Shown here: in pieces, positions 27,673-37,260 of the stretch
How positions within the stretch are numbered: position 1 is the stretch's first letter
How the letters are laid out: each line of letters starts with the position of its first letter
NCBI RefSeq assembly: GCF_030408035.1
Contig: NZ_JASDCF010000007.1
Span: forward strand, 46,524 to 110,523
Reading direction: 5' to 3'
Source of the DNA: Psychrobacter sp. APC 3426
Lineage (GTDB): Bacteria > Pseudomonadota > Gammaproteobacteria > Pseudomonadales > Moraxellaceae
Length of the DNA stretch: 64,000 nt
Notes under the pieces: generated by a model
The model's input: the letters and a program-made list of their open reading frames with translations, nothing else
What the model was told of the DNA's origin: nothing
Databases searched by the model: none
Made by a program: the position numbers and the translations under genes

Positions 27673-28213
27673 TTTTTACTAAAAAAATCCCAAGCCCTTT
27701 AAAAGTATCTAGGCTGCCCCCACTACTAATGATTATGCCGAATAGCCTGAGCGCGACTTTGAGCCAGTGCTAAATAGAATTAACGGCGGGTAACTGATAT
27801 CAAATAATCAGTAAAAAACCGTCGGTAAACATCACTACCTCGTGCTTGACTGCGCTGGTCTGTGTTAAACTGTGTCGCTGTATATTAACAGCACGGTTTG
27901 GCCAAATATCATCAGCATGTATTTTTAAGCACATATTTTGAATATTATTTTTAAGCAGCCGTTTTAGGTGCTGTTATTGTTAAACATTACTTTTTTAGAG
28001 AACGTTTTTTTTAGAGAACGTTTTAGAGAATATTTTGAAGCCTTTTTAGCTTTTTGAATTTTTTGCTGTTTTCAGCATTGTTATTGTAGTGTTTTGAGCC
28101 TTTATTCATATCAACTCATTTTTGATATTATTGACAACCTCTACGCCATATTTTGATCAATCGATTGATAAGATCAACGCACCCAGCAAGCGATAGCGAG
28201 TCACAATATAAAA
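27673..28213. other. dnaG-rpoD intergenic region
   Basis: 541 bp, unusually long for this gene pair, so rpoD probably has its own promoter. The stretch 27990-28040 contains three near-copies of tttttagagaacg/aat in tandem. No ORF or clear terminator was seen. Confidence 0.4.
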
Positions 28214-30160
28214 ATGTCCGATGCAAGTAAGCGAGTATTTATGAACGATAAGTCAGTTTCTAAGTCCACATCCCAACTGGCCACCTTAATCCAAATGGGT
28301 AAAGAGCAAGGTTATCTAACCTATGCTGAGGTGAATGACCAACTGCCCGACTCTATTACCGAAAGCGATCAGATCGAAGATATTGTGCAAATGCTAACTG
28401 ACGTTGGTATCAAAATCTTTGAATCTGCTCCTGATGCCGATGACATCTTGATGAACGATGATTCAAGTGATGATGACATGGCAGCAGACGAAGCAGCAGC
28501 CGTATTGGCTTCTGTTGAAACTGAGCCTGGTCGCACCACTGACCCTGTACGTATGTATATGCGTGAAATGGGTACGGTTGATCTATTGACCCGTGAAGGC
28601 GAGATTGCCATTGCCAAGCGTATCGAAGAAGGTATTCGTGACGTACAGCATGCCATGTCTTACTGGCCAGGTACGGTACAGTTCGTGCTTGACGAGTACC
28701 AAAAAGTCCAAGATGGTGAGAAAAAACTCTCTGACGTCATCACAGGTTTCTTAGACCCTGAAACCGAAGAAGACAAAATCGCTGCCCAAGAAGCAAAAGA
28801 AGCGGCGAAAGAAGAGCGCGAGCGTATTAAAGAAGAGAAAGAAAATCCGCCACCAATCAAGCCAAAAGCCAATGCCAAAGCGGCACTCGACGATGATGAA
28901 GACGAAGAAGAAGTCGAAGAGGAAGAAGCTGAAGAAGAAACCAGCGGTATCGACCCTGAAGAAGTACGCCTGCGTCTAGAAGAGATTGAGCATCTGTTTA
29001 TTAAAGCCAAACAAGCTTTGATTGACTATGGTCGTGGTAGTGCAGAAGCAGACGCAGCATATGCGCTGCTTGCAGAACGCTTTATGATGCTTAAGCTAAA
29101 CAATCGCTTGTCAGACCAAGTCATGGCGATTATGCATGATGTCTATGATGATGTGCGTAAGCAAGAGCGTCAAATCATGCGTTTGGTCATTCGCCGTGGT
29201 CGTATGCCGCGCGAAGAATTCCGTAAGACCTTCCCTAGCAATGAAACCAACGTCGACTGGCTCATTGAACGCATCAAAGGTAAGCCGGCCTTTGCTGGTA
29301 CCTTAGAAAAAGTCACAGACGACGTCATTTTACTTCAACGTCGCATTCGTGATTATGAGCAGCAGCTCGACATGAAAATTCACGATATGAAAGATGTCGC
29401 TCGTCGTATGGCTGTCGGTGAAGCAAAAGCGCGCCGTGCGAAAAAAGAAATGGTTGAAGCCAACCTACGTCTGGTTATCTCTATCGCCAAAAAATACACC
29501 AATCGTGGTCTACAGTTCTTGGACTTAATCCAAGAAGGTAACATCGGTCTGATGAAAGCGGTCGATAAATTTGAATATCGCCGTGGTTATAAGTTCTCCA
29601 CCTATGCTACATGGTGGATTCGTCAGGCGATTACCCGCTCTATCGCCGACCAAGCGCGTACCATTCGTATTCCTGTGCATATGATTGAGACCATCAACAA
29701 GATAAACCGAGTCTCACGTCAGCTGCTACAAGAGATGGGACGCGAGCCAACGCCTGAGGAATTAGGCGAACGCTTAGAGATGGACGAAGTCAAAGTCCGT
29801 AAAGTGCTGAAAATTGCCAAAGAACCTATCTCTATGGAAACCCCAATCGGTGATGATGAAGATTCACACCTAGGTGATTTCATCGAAGATGGTACAATCT
29901 CAAGCCCTGTGGATGATGCAACGGCTGCTGGTCTACAAGAAGCGACGCGTGATGTACTGGGTAACCTGACTGAGCGTGAAGCACGTGTCTTAAAAATGCG
30001 TTTCGGTATCGATATGCCAACGGATCATACTTTGGAAGAAGTTGGTAAGCAGTTTGATGTGACGCGTGAACGTATTCGTCAGATCGAGGCAAAAGCACTA
30101 CGTAAATTGCGTCATCCATCACGCTCTGAGCACCTGCGCTCTTTCCTTGAAAATGACTGA
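28214..30160 (+). CDS. rpoD: RNA polymerase primary sigma factor (sigma-70)
   Basis: 648 residues. Region 1.1 lies at the start ([20 protein letters not shown]), region 1.2 at [20 protein letters not shown], and a long acidic/Lys-rich non-conserved region at about 185-245. The conserved core includes region 2 ([39 protein letters not shown]), region 3 ([16 protein letters not shown]) and region 4 ([20 protein letters not shown], then [20 protein letters not shown]). All promoter-recognition elements are intact. An alternative Met 10 residues in (MNDKSVSK) could be the true start. Confidence 0.97.
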   Translation: MSDASKRVFMNDKSVSKSTSQLATLIQMGKEQGYLTYAEVNDQLPDSITESDQIEDIVQMLTDVGIKIFESAPDADDILMNDDSSDDDMAADEAAAVLASVETEPGRTTDPVRMYMREMGTVDLLTREGEIAIAKRIEEGIRDVQHAMSYWPGTVQFVLDEYQKVQDGEKKLSDVITGFLDPETEEDKIAAQEAKEAAKEERERIKEEKENPPPIKPKANAKAALDDDEDEEEVEEEEAEEETSGIDPEEVRLRLEEIEHLFIKAKQALIDYGRGSAEADAAYALLAERFMMLKLNNRLSDQVMAIMHDVYDDVRKQERQIMRLVIRRGRMPREEFRKTFPSNETNVDWLIERIKGKPAFAGTLEKVTDDVILLQRRIRDYEQQLDMKIHDMKDVARRMAVGEAKARRAKKEMVEANLRLVISIAKKYTNRGLQFLDLIQEGNIGLMKAVDKFEYRRGYKFSTYATWWIRQAITRSIADQARTIRIPVHMIETINKINRVSRQLLQEMGREPTPEELGERLEMDEVKVRKVLKIAKEPISMETPIGDDEDSHLGDFIEDGTISSPVDDATAAGLQEATRDVLGNLTEREARVLKMRFGIDMPTDHTLEEVGKQFDVTRERIRQIEAKALRKLRHPSRSEHLRSFLEND

Positions 30161-30207
30161 TTTATCTAGACAGTTCTAAATCCATAAAGCATTTATAAGA
30201 TTTAATC

Positions 30208-30235
30208 AAAAAGCTGAGCATGTCTCAGCTTTTTT
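30208..30235 (+). terminator. Intrinsic terminator after rpoD
   Basis: The stem aaaagctgag / ctcagctttt with a short loop is followed by a T-run, 48 bp after the rpoD stop. Confidence 0.88.
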
Positions 30236-30347
30236 GTGTCTGTTTAACAGATTCGTTCTCTGTAAGCTTTACAGATTCTATTTATGTATTAAAATCTTAC
30301 GGTAGACGCAACCCCTCACTTATACACTCTATCGCTAGGAAGCTGAC

Positions 30348-31274
30348 ATGATTGTCCGGCAAACACCGAATGCCCTCAAGATATTTTTTACCCTTCGTGG
30401 CTCAATCATTCCAAAAATCTACCCACAGATTTTGCTAGTCACCTTGCTCAGTACCTTCGTTACGATTATTCAGCACCAGTTTCCTTTATCATTCCCCGCT
30501 TACAGCACCGCGCCTTTTACCTTGCTCGGAATCGCTTTATCACTGTTTCTGGGCTTTCGGAACAATGCAAGCTATCAGCGCTGGTGGGAAGCTCGCACTC
30601 TATGGGGTCAGCTAGTCTATGATGCCCGTAGTTTGACTCGTCAACTGCTCTCTTTCATAGATGATGACACTGAGGCTGGGCGCAATACCCAACGTTCGAT
30701 GATTCACCTCACCATCGCTTTTACTCATGCTGTCCGCCATCGACTGCGTGGCACCCCACCTTGGCAAGATATCGAGCGTTTTGTTGAACCAAAACATCAT
30801 GCCAGCATGCACCAAACGCAAAACCTACCTGATTATCTGATGCGCCTAATGGGTAAGGAGCTCGGTGATAGTCGGCGTCAACGTTTGACCTCGGAGCAGA
30901 TGATACAAAACATGGACGAACGTCTGACTTCTATGACGATTGTTTTGGCTGCCTGTGAGCGTATTCATAACACACCTTTGCCATTTGCTTATATGCTCTT
31001 GGTTCATCGAACGACTTACCTGTATTGCATGATGCTACCTTTTGGCTTGGTATCCTCACTAGGCTGGGCGACTCCATTAATCTGTGCAGTGATTGCTTAT
31101 ACCTTTTTCGGTCTTGATGCCCTTAGTGAAGAGCTAGAAGAGCCTTTTGGTCTAGCACCCAATCAGTTACCGCTTACCTCATTATCACGCACTATTGAAA
31201 TCAATTTATTAGAAGCACTGGGAGAAACGGAATTGCCAGCTGATATCGCTCCTAAAAATGGCTACTTACAATAA
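30348..31274 (+). CDS. Bestrophin-family (YneE/UPF0187) membrane channel
   Basis: 308 residues. The segment LGIALSLFLGFRNNASYQRWWEARTLWG is recognisable in two parts (GFRNNASYQRWWEAR being the diagnostic stretch) as the bacterial bestrophin homologue core. Several membrane segments lie at 25-70 and 215-265. A second conserved part is FGLDALSEELEEPFGLAPNQ. Bacterial bestrophins form pentameric ion channels; ion selectivity varies and cannot be inferred here. AGGAAG precedes the ATG by 5-6 nt. The gene stands alone after the rpoD terminator. Confidence 0.88.
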   Translation: MIVRQTPNALKIFFTLRGSIIPKIYPQILLVTLLSTFVTIIQHQFPLSFPAYSTAPFTLLGIALSLFLGFRNNASYQRWWEARTLWGQLVYDARSLTRQLLSFIDDDTEAGRNTQRSMIHLTIAFTHAVRHRLRGTPPWQDIERFVEPKHHASMHQTQNLPDYLMRLMGKELGDSRRQRLTSEQMIQNMDERLTSMTIVLAACERIHNTPLPFAYMLLVHRTTYLYCMMLPFGLVSSLGWATPLICAVIAYTFFGLDALSEELEEPFGLAPNQLPLTSLSRTIEINLLEALGETELPADIAPKNGYLQ

Positions 31275-31388
31275 ATTATTGACTGGCTATTTAGCGCACA
31301 GCTCAAAAAAACTAGGGCATGAGCTCCTATAAATCAGAGAATAGTCTATAAAGATATTGCCTTCATCTAAGATAGCGAGTATAACTAC

Positions 31389-31402
31389 CTACCGTTCGGT
31401 AG
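31389..31402. promoter_or_regulatory. TetR-type operator upstream of the efflux pump
   Basis: The palindrome ctaccgttcggtag (ctaccg-tt-cggtag) resembles known operators of TetR-family efflux repressors. It lies 32-45 bp before the MFS start. The tetR gene at the end of the same operon is the likely binder. Confidence 0.6.
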
Positions 31403-31433
31403 TTAAACAATTAATAGCTAATAGTGCACTTTT

Positions 31434-32681
31434 ATGAATAAGCAAACCAATGTAAAACACATCAGTATCAAAACCGTTATCTCGCTTGCCATTATTGTGG
31501 CGCTTGGCCCTGCAGCCATCGATATGTATTTGGCCTCAATGCCTAATATGGCAACAGACCTCCACACTTCCTACGCTACTACACAGATTACCTTAACCGT
31601 CTTTCTTATCTTTATGGGTTTAGGACAGTTGGTATTTGGTCCTGTATCTGATGCCATAGGGCGAATAGCACCATTATTTGTAGGCTTGCTGGCATATATT
31701 GGCGCTTCCGTGTGGGCGATGTGGTCACAAAATATTGAAAGCCTAATCTTTGCTCGTATCTTGCAAGGTCTTGGCGCTTCTATGGCTATCGTGGTGGTGA
31801 TGAGCATGGTACGCGACTTAGTCGATGGCCCCAAAGCAGCGCAAATTTATGCTTTATTAAACACCATTGTGGCATTAGGTCCAATCGTCGCGCCAGCAAT
31901 TGGCGGTATCGTCGGTGCACATTATGGTTGGCGCGGCGTGATGTTTATTTTGGCGGCGTTAGGTATCATCGTGCTGATTAATACGCTGGTCAATATCAAA
32001 GAAACCTTGCCAAAAGACAAGCGCATTCAATTAAATATAAAAAATATTACAGGCATTTATGTCGGCATATTAAAGAACAAAACCTTTGTCTTTAATCTCT
32101 TTGCGCTATCTGCGGTGTATTTCTTTTTGTTTGCTTATATCGGTGGTTCTGCTTATGTCTATCAAACAGGCTATGGTCTTAGCCTAGAGCAATTTGGTTT
32201 TGTCTTTGGCTTGACCAGTATCAGTCTAATTTTAGGTGCTTCTTCTACCGCTTATTTGGTCAAAAAAACATCAGCGTCACATTTGGCTTTAATCGGTGCC
32301 GGTGTCATGATGCTCGGTAGTGCCGTCTGCATCGTCGCCTATCTGCTATCGATGGGTTTGGTCGGTATTGTCACTGGCATTGCCTTGGGATTATTTGGTC
32401 TTGGTGTATTAGAAGCGACGTTGATGGCGATTGCAATGGACTCGCAGCGCAGCGCTTTGGGTTCAAGCGCAGCTTTATTGGGCGCCATTCCTATGTTACT
32501 CTCATCCACTGCCACACCCATCGCAGGACAATTGGTCGAAATGAACACCTTATATTGGTTAATCTTGCTAGGTGCGATGGGACCAATTATTTTGATACTG
32601 GTCTATCTCGGTTCTAGAAGTTTAAAACCTTATAACACTCTCTCCACACCATCATTAGAGGAGGCCTATGCAAAATCATAA
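31434..32681 (+). CDS. MFS drug efflux transporter, Bcr/CflA family
   Basis: 415 residues with 12 predicted membrane segments. The MFS motif between segments 2 and 3 is GQLVFGPVSDAIGRIAPLF, and the early AAIDMYLASMPNMATDL is typical of Bcr/CflA drug:proton antiporters. ARILQGLGASMAIVVVMSMV marks segments 4-5. Substrates of this family include bicyclomycin, chloramphenicol and sulfonamides; none can be assigned here. The last 14 bp overlap the start of a tetR gene, and a palindrome precedes the start, so the pair is probably self-regulated. Confidence 0.9.
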   Translation: MNKQTNVKHISIKTVISLAIIVALGPAAIDMYLASMPNMATDLHTSYATTQITLTVFLIFMGLGQLVFGPVSDAIGRIAPLFVGLLAYIGASVWAMWSQNIESLIFARILQGLGASMAIVVVMSMVRDLVDGPKAAQIYALLNTIVALGPIVAPAIGGIVGAHYGWRGVMFILAALGIIVLINTLVNIKETLPKDKRIQLNIKNITGIYVGILKNKTFVFNLFALSAVYFFLFAYIGGSAYVYQTGYGLSLEQFGFVFGLTSISLILGASSTAYLVKKTSASHLALIGAGVMMLGSAVCIVAYLLSMGLVGIVTGIALGLFGLGVLEATLMAIAMDSQRSALGSSAALLGAIPMLLSSTATPIAGQLVEMNTLYWLILLGAMGPIILILVYLGSRSLKPYNTLSTPSLEEAYAKS

Positions 32682-33258
32682 ACCACGCTCAAGCGCTAAG
32701 CAACGTATTATTGATGCCGCGTTTGAGCCTTTTTTTATGCATGGCTATGAGGGCGCATCACTCAGTGATATTGCCAAGGCTGTGGGCATCCGCAAAGCCT
32801 CTCTCTATACGCATTTTGCCAGTAAAGAAGCGATGTTTTTAGAATTACTGCAAGATGTACTCGAGTCGGAATGTGCGTTTATTAAGTCATGCTTTACGAC
32901 GACTAGTGAGCTTACTGCTCCCGGTGAAGCGTATTGCCATGCTTTTGAAGCGCGTTATGAAAGCGCAATTACCTTACGGTTTTTAATTCGCATGGCCTAT
33001 GCCGCACCTGTGCATTTGACCGATACCAGCGCGGCGACTTTTAATGTCTATATAAAGGTGTTGACTGAGCAAATACAGCTGGCTCTACAGCCTTATCAGC
33101 TCGACTCTGCGCAGCTAGAGCTGTATACCGATGCCTATCTAGGCGTGATCGATAGCTTAAGTGTGGAGCTGCTATATGCGGAAGGCTTATATGAGCGCCG
33201 TTTTAAAGCCATGCTGATGCTCTACCATACCGCTATTGAACAGCTCGATAAAAAATAA
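32668..33258 (+). CDS. TetR-family transcriptional regulator
   Basis: 196 residues. The N-terminal helix-turn-helix is clear: AKQRIIDAAFEPFFMHGYEG, then SLSDIAKAVGIRKASLYTHF and ASKEAMFLELL. The C-terminal ligand-binding half is divergent, as usual. The start overlaps the end of the efflux gene by 14 bp, with GAGGAGG just upstream inside that gene. It probably represses the pump and itself through the palindrome at 31389-31402. The inducer is unknown. Confidence 0.9.
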   Translation: MQNHKPRSSAKQRIIDAAFEPFFMHGYEGASLSDIAKAVGIRKASLYTHFASKEAMFLELLQDVLESECAFIKSCFTTTSELTAPGEAYCHAFEARYESAITLRFLIRMAYAAPVHLTDTSAATFNVYIKVLTEQIQLALQPYQLDSAQLELYTDAYLGVIDSLSVELLYAEGLYERRFKAMLMLYHTAIEQLDKK

Positions 33259-33356
33259 TTTTTTAAATATAGGTCGACCTTATCGATGGTTGTTAGGACA
33301 TCACTTGCTAATGATGGCTGAGTTCGCCTATCATAGAGCTGATTTGTTAAGCTATT

Positions 33357-33475
33357 TATGAACTACCCACCACCTATAGAGGTAGGGGTTTCTTAGGTAA
33401 TACCCATACTTGATACGATGTTTTGTATCAGCGGTTAGGCAAATGGACTAAGCTAACCCCGTCGCACCGACGGTT
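33357..33475 (-). ncRNA. Candidate omegaRNA (reRNA) guide at the tnpB 3' end
   Basis: In this family the guide RNA is transcribed across the tnpB 3' end to the element boundary, and the adjacent DNA acts as guide. Three hairpins are visible here. The first is ccgtcg/cgacgg at 33459-33473, inside the tnpB end. The second is tgatac/gtatca at 33411-33430. The third is a terminal hairpin at 33366-33388 (ccc...acct/aggt...ggg). The second copy of the element keeps all three. In the last hairpin its C-G pair becomes G-C, a compensatory change. The 5' end of the RNA is not known. Confidence 0.6.
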
Positions 33476-34599
33476 TTGAGTGTTGCCAGCCTTAGTCCTT
33501 CGTTTAGGATGTTGATACTAGCGTTGATGTCTCTATCGTTGGATTGCAAGCAGCTGGGGCAATTCCATGATCTCACCTGTAATGGTAGCTCAGCCTTAGT
33601 CAGTAAGTGACCACAGCCTGAGCAGGTCTTAGAAGATGGATACCATCGGTCTATTTTGACAAGCGTTTTGCCGTACCATTCAGCCTTGTAGTTCAGCATG
33701 GTGGTGAAGGTTGACCATGAGCTGTCTGATATGGCTTTAGCAAGCTTTTTGTTCTTAACCATGCCTTTGACGTTTAAGTCCTCAATCGCAATCACATCGT
33801 GGTTTTTGATGAGAGTGAATGATAGCTTATGCAGAAAGTCTTTTCGGATATTGGTTATTTTTTCATAGACCTTAGCGACTTTAACTTTTTGTTTTTGATA
33901 GTTGCGGCTGTCAGATAGCTTGCGCTGATTCGCTTTGGCAACGGCTCTGCGTTTGGCCAGTATTTTCTGTTCTCGCGTCAACTTGTTTTGCAGTTTAGAT
34001 AAAAAGGTAGGATTGGCAACTTTCGTGCTGTCCGATAAGACGATAAAGTCTGTCAGTCCTAAATCAATACCAATGTTAGACCTGATTTTTGATAATGGCT
34101 CAACAACCGTTTCAGCCAATAGGCTGACGTAGTATTTGCCTGATGGGGTGCGGCTGATGGTCGCTGATTTTATTAAGCCATTTACCTGGCTTGGAAATTT
34201 AGCGTTGATGTGACCTATCTTAGGCAGTTTGACAGTGCTGTCTGTGATCGCTACTGTGCCTTTTTGATTATTGGTAGTGTAGCTGTCACGATGGCCTTTT
34301 TTCTTGAATTTTGGGAAGCCTGCGCCTTGCTTGAAAAACTTGTTATAGGCAGCTCTTAGGTTCTGCTGCACATTCGCCAGTGCCAGGCTATCGACTTCTT
34401 TGAGCCACTCAAACTCTTTCTTATAGTGAGCAGGAGTATTTTTAAGCTCGGTCTTATGCTCGTTGTAATACTCAATCTTGTCACTAAGCATCCTATTCCA
34501 GATAAAGCGTGTACAGCCGAATGATTTGGCAAAGAATATTTGCTGACCCTCATTAGGGTATAATCTTACTTTATGGGCTTTTAGGATTTGTTTTGGCAT
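33448..34599 (-). CDS. tnpB: TnpB, RNA-guided nuclease of an IS605-type element
   Basis: 383 residues from the ATG at 34599; a TTG seven codons upstream is less likely. An N-terminal helix-turn-helix-like domain starts KAHKVRLYPNEGQQ. The RuvC-like nuclease has Asp in IGIDLGLTDF and Glu in IAIEDLNVKGM, and its last Asp in SNDRDINASIN. A four-Cys zinc finger sits between the last two (CSGCG and CPSC). All catalytic and zinc residues are present, so the protein looks active. TnpB enzymes cut DNA using an RNA made from the element's end, which helps the element persist. A second copy enters the window at its right edge; the shared C-terminal 21 residues differ at only two positions. Confidence 0.93.
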   Translation of the reverse strand: MPKQILKAHKVRLYPNEGQQIFFAKSFGCTRFIWNRMLSDKIEYYNEHKTELKNTPAHYKKEFEWLKEVDSLALANVQQNLRAAYNKFFKQGAGFPKFKKKGHRDSYTTNNQKGTVAITDSTVKLPKIGHINAKFPSQVNGLIKSATISRTPSGKYYVSLLAETVVEPLSKIRSNIGIDLGLTDFIVLSDSTKVANPTFLSKLQNKLTREQKILAKRRAVAKANQRKLSDSRNYQKQKVKVAKVYEKITNIRKDFLHKLSFTLIKNHDVIAIEDLNVKGMVKNKKLAKAISDSSWSTFTTMLNYKAEWYGKTLVKIDRWYPSSKTCSGCGHLLTKAELPLQVRSWNCPSCLQSNDRDINASINILNEGLRLATLKTVGATGLA

Positions 34600-34734
34600 G
34601 AAGCTATTGTACCATATCAAAAGTCTGACGCATTCATCTCACTACTTTAGAGGTAGGGGAATTCTGCGCTGAAAATGTTAAAAAAACAGCAGCTCAAAAC
34701 CATTTAAATTTTATATTTATTATTAAAAAATAAA

Positions 34735-34836
34735 CCTTGTCGGGGTGCTTTGATTTTGATGTTTTAACTATAATCAAAATCATGGCTGAGAGTTACCCGC
34801 GAACCTGATGCAGTTAGCACTGACGTAGGAAACAAG
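34735..34836 (+). promoter_or_regulatory. TPP (THI-box) riboswitch
   Basis: The conserved thi-box parts are present in order: cggggtgc at 34741-34748, ggctgagag near 34784, acccgcgaacctgatgcag, then cactgacgtaggaa. The closing helix pairs cttgt (34736-34740) with acaag (34832-34836). It controls tenA 136 bp downstream, most simply through the terminator hairpin at 34874. Confidence 0.93.
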
Positions 34837-34873
34837 CGTGTCGATATATAAGTCACATTTACTTTATATTTTG

Positions 34874-34906
34874 CCAATCTATTTAACTTAGACTGGTGGT
34901 TTTTTT
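34874..34906 (+). terminator. Expression-platform terminator of the TPP riboswitch
   Basis: The hairpin ccaatcta / tagactgg (one mismatch) is followed within 4 nt by seven T. It lies between the riboswitch and tenA, suggesting control by premature termination when TPP is bound. Confidence 0.65.
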
Positions 34907-34971
34907 GTGCCTTATCACTTTTCGTTTCCTGCCAATTGCTTGCTCGTACTTTATAACAGTAAGTAAAAACT

Positions 34972-35619
34972 ATGGATTATCAAACGCTACGTCACAATTG
35001 CCCCACATGGGATGATTACATTCAGCATGATTTCGTCAAGCAATTGGCGGCAGGTACGCTGGCCCCTGACAGCTTTCGCCACTACCTTGTGCAAGACTAT
35101 TTATACTTAATTCACTATACCCGCGTGATGGCGCTGAGCGTATATAAGAGTGACACACTGGCACAAATGCGCGTCGGTCAAGCCGGCATCAATGCCATGC
35201 TCGATATGGAAATCGCCATGTATTTGGATTTCTGCCGTCAGTGGAATATACCACTTGAACAAGTAGAAAACGCCCCTGAATCTGCCGTGACCATTGCCTA
35301 TAGCCGCTATATATTAGACGCGGCTATGTCAGGCTCACTGGCTGAGCTGTATGCCGCAATTGCGCCTTGTTTAATGGGCTATGGAGAAATTGGCAAACGC
35401 ATCAAAGAGCAAAGCTTTGTCACTGACAACCCTTATCAACCATGGATTGACGTGTTTTCTAGTGATGATTTCCAGACCATTACGGCGCAGAACGAAGCGC
35501 AAATTAATACGCTATTAGCCGATGCCAGTCCTGCTCAGGCAGACAAGTTCCAACGGTTATTTAATACCGCCGCACGTATGGAGGTCAATTTTTGGCAGCA
35601 GGCATTAGATTTGTCATAG
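34972..35619 (+). CDS. tenA: TenA-family thiaminase II / aminopyrimidine aminohydrolase
   Basis: 215 residues. The N-terminal half has RHYLVQDYLYLIHYTRVMAL. The catalytic Cys is in IAPCLMGYGEIG (near residue 139), and the C-terminal Glu is in RMEVNFWQQAL (near 206), both matching the TenA-C class. The enzyme salvages base-degraded thiamin by hydrolysing the aminopyrimidine to HMP. Control by the TPP riboswitch immediately upstream agrees with this role. No thi biosynthetic gene is adjacent. A methyltransferase gene follows after 52 bp. Confidence 0.92.
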   Translation: MDYQTLRHNCPTWDDYIQHDFVKQLAAGTLAPDSFRHYLVQDYLYLIHYTRVMALSVYKSDTLAQMRVGQAGINAMLDMEIAMYLDFCRQWNIPLEQVENAPESAVTIAYSRYILDAAMSGSLAELYAAIAPCLMGYGEIGKRIKEQSFVTDNPYQPWIDVFSSDDFQTITAQNEAQINTLLADASPAQADKFQRLFNTAARMEVNFWQQALDLS

Positions 35620-35671
35620 CCATATTTTTTATAAAAAATTAAACTTAACCCACTACTTAAGGAAAAACATC

Positions 35672-36370
35672 ATGGCAGCATTCGATGAACACGCAAGCGC
35701 GTACGACAGCTGGTTTTTTGACAATCAAAATCTACTGACCAGTGAGCTAAAACTGGTCGCTCACTTCTTGGATAAAGACAGTGAGATATTGTCTATCGGT
35801 TGTGGTAGTGGTCTTTTTGAATCACTGTTGGCCAAAGATTACGGCATTCATATCACACATGGTATCGAGCCATCGAAAGATATGGCTGAAGTCGCTGAGA
35901 AACGCGGCTTGCAAGTAGATATCAGCCCTGCCGAAACCTGCGAGATTGAGCCCAATAAATTTGATATCATCATGTTTAATGGCAGCGTCAGCTATATCAG
36001 TGATTTGGATGTCTGTATCAAAAAGGCATTTGACGCTCTAAAGACTGGCGGCAAACTTATCCTGATTGATGTGCCAAAAGAAAGCGGTTTTGCCAGCTTA
36101 TACAATTTGGCCAGCGCGGTAGATACGTGGGAGCATCCACTACTCGAACACATCTCCCCTGCTGACCCTTATCCTATTGAACTGGTTAAATCAGCCAACT
36201 GGCGTACCTCTGATGAAAAAATCGAGTTAATGCAAACCAATGGTTTCGTTGATTTTGAATATGCACAGACTTTACTGACTCACCCTATGTATGCCAATGA
36301 CAAGGTGCAAGAAGTCATCGAAGGCTATGATCGCGGTGACTATGTGGCAGTATGTGGCTATAAGAGATAA
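35672..36370 (+). CDS. Class I SAM-dependent methyltransferase
   Basis: 232 residues. The SAM-binding motif I is LSIGCGSGLFESLLA near residue 40, with the acidic residue of motif II at HGIEPSKDM and FDIIMFNGSVSYISD as motif IV. This is the Methyltransf_11/25 type. The substrate is unknown. It lies 52 bp after tenA, with AAGGAAA upstream of its ATG, so it may be co-transcribed and thus under TPP control. Its function in thiamin metabolism is not established. The N-terminus FDEHASAYDSWFFDNQ resembles small-molecule methyltransferases. Confidence 0.82.
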   Translation: MAAFDEHASAYDSWFFDNQNLLTSELKLVAHFLDKDSEILSIGCGSGLFESLLAKDYGIHITHGIEPSKDMAEVAEKRGLQVDISPAETCEIEPNKFDIIMFNGSVSYISDLDVCIKKAFDALKTGGKLILIDVPKESGFASLYNLASAVDTWEHPLLEHISPADPYPIELVKSANWRTSDEKIELMQTNGFVDFEYAQTLLTHPMYANDKVQEVIEGYDRGDYVAVCGYKR

Positions 36371-36510
36371 GCGGGCAGTTGCGACCTATTATTAGAGTCC
36401 ATAATTGTTAGTAATGTGTTGCCATCGGTATGACACCACTTGAATTATGTGCTTAATGCCACTATAAATGGGGCATCAAGTTATCATATTAATAAAACAA
36501 GGCACACATT

Positions 36511-36930
36511 ATGAGTGACGATCCAAAAAACACCAGTAATCAAAATACTGATGCGCAAAATATCAACAATCAGAGCAGCCAAAATCAAACCTCTAAAAAA
36601 GATGTCAAGGTCACTGAGCTGGTCGCTAATGACGGTATTTTGAAGGGTAAAAAGACGGACATTCAAAATCCAGAGCTTTGGGAGTTCCCAATGAACTACC
36701 CTTTGAGCATCATTGGTCATGAAGGCGAGCATGAGACGTTGCTGAATGAAGTGAAGCTTATTTTGGGCAGTCAGTTCCCTGATTTTGATTTGGCCTCGAT
36801 AGAAGTCAAACCTTCTAAAACGGGTCGTTTCCACTCGGCGCGAGTCAATTTGTACCTAACGGCCGCTGAGCAAGTGAATACGCTTTATGCGTCACTTGAA
36901 GATGCCAAAACCGTTCGTATGGTGGTATAA
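36511..36930 (+). CDS. ybeD: YbeD/DUF493 family protein
   Basis: 139 residues. The C-terminal ~85 residues (from ELWEFPMNYPLSIIGHEG) are the DUF493 fold: FPMNYPLSIIG, then KTGRFHSARVNLYLTA and the closing DAKTVRMVV. The ACT-like YbeD family has no firmly known function. In many gammaproteobacteria ybeD precedes lipB, suggesting a link to lipoate metabolism, but lipB is not here. The first ~45 residues are Asn/Gln/Ser/Thr-rich and probably disordered, an extension not found in E. coli YbeD (87 residues). Confidence 0.85.
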   Translation: MSDDPKNTSNQNTDAQNINNQSSQNQTSKKDVKVTELVANDGILKGKKTDIQNPELWEFPMNYPLSIIGHEGEHETLLNEVKLILGSQFPDFDLASIEVKPSKTGRFHSARVNLYLTAAEQVNTLYASLEDAKTVRMVV

Positions 36931-36997
36931 CTCGCTATTATATCGTGCTATCGCTCGTTAATGGTCATTTAGAAAAAACCAGTCCGTTTTTCGTCCG

Positions 36998-37027
36998 AAT
37001 CGTCACTCATATGGGTGGCGATTTTTT
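36998..37027 (+). terminator. Intrinsic terminator after ybeD
   Basis: The stem aatcgtcac / gtggcgatt is followed by a T-run, 67 bp after the ybeD stop. The remainder of the gap up to nrdA (37028-37456, about 430 bp) holds the nrdA promoter and NrdR boxes and no ORF. Confidence 0.82.
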
Positions 37028-37260
37028 ATTGTCTGAGGTACAATCTGCGCCCACATTCTTATTGCTATGACGCCTTTTATTGGTCAACAATTTACGAGAG
37101 AATGAAAAGCGAAGAGTGAGTAGATTTTTACAAAATTTTTATTATTCATCGCATTTGCGTCTAACCCTTGTGCCATCGTCCTTTGCCAAAAATCCGATGA
37201 CGCACAAGTCCTCAGCAACATAGTTTTACTCTAAAATCAATATAGCATTTTCAAAATTTT

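Larger units (their letters stand above)
33357..34670 (-). mobile_element. IS200/IS605-family (IS1341-like) element, tnpB only
   Basis: The tnpB-side end is placed at about 33357, because similarity to the second copy at the right edge of the window stops there. The other end is approximate: a hairpin-like ctactttagaggtag lies at about 34641-34656 upstream of tnpB. No tnpA lies in the element, so transposition would need a TnpA supplied from elsewhere. As expected for this family there are no terminal inverted repeats or target duplications. Confidence 0.8.
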
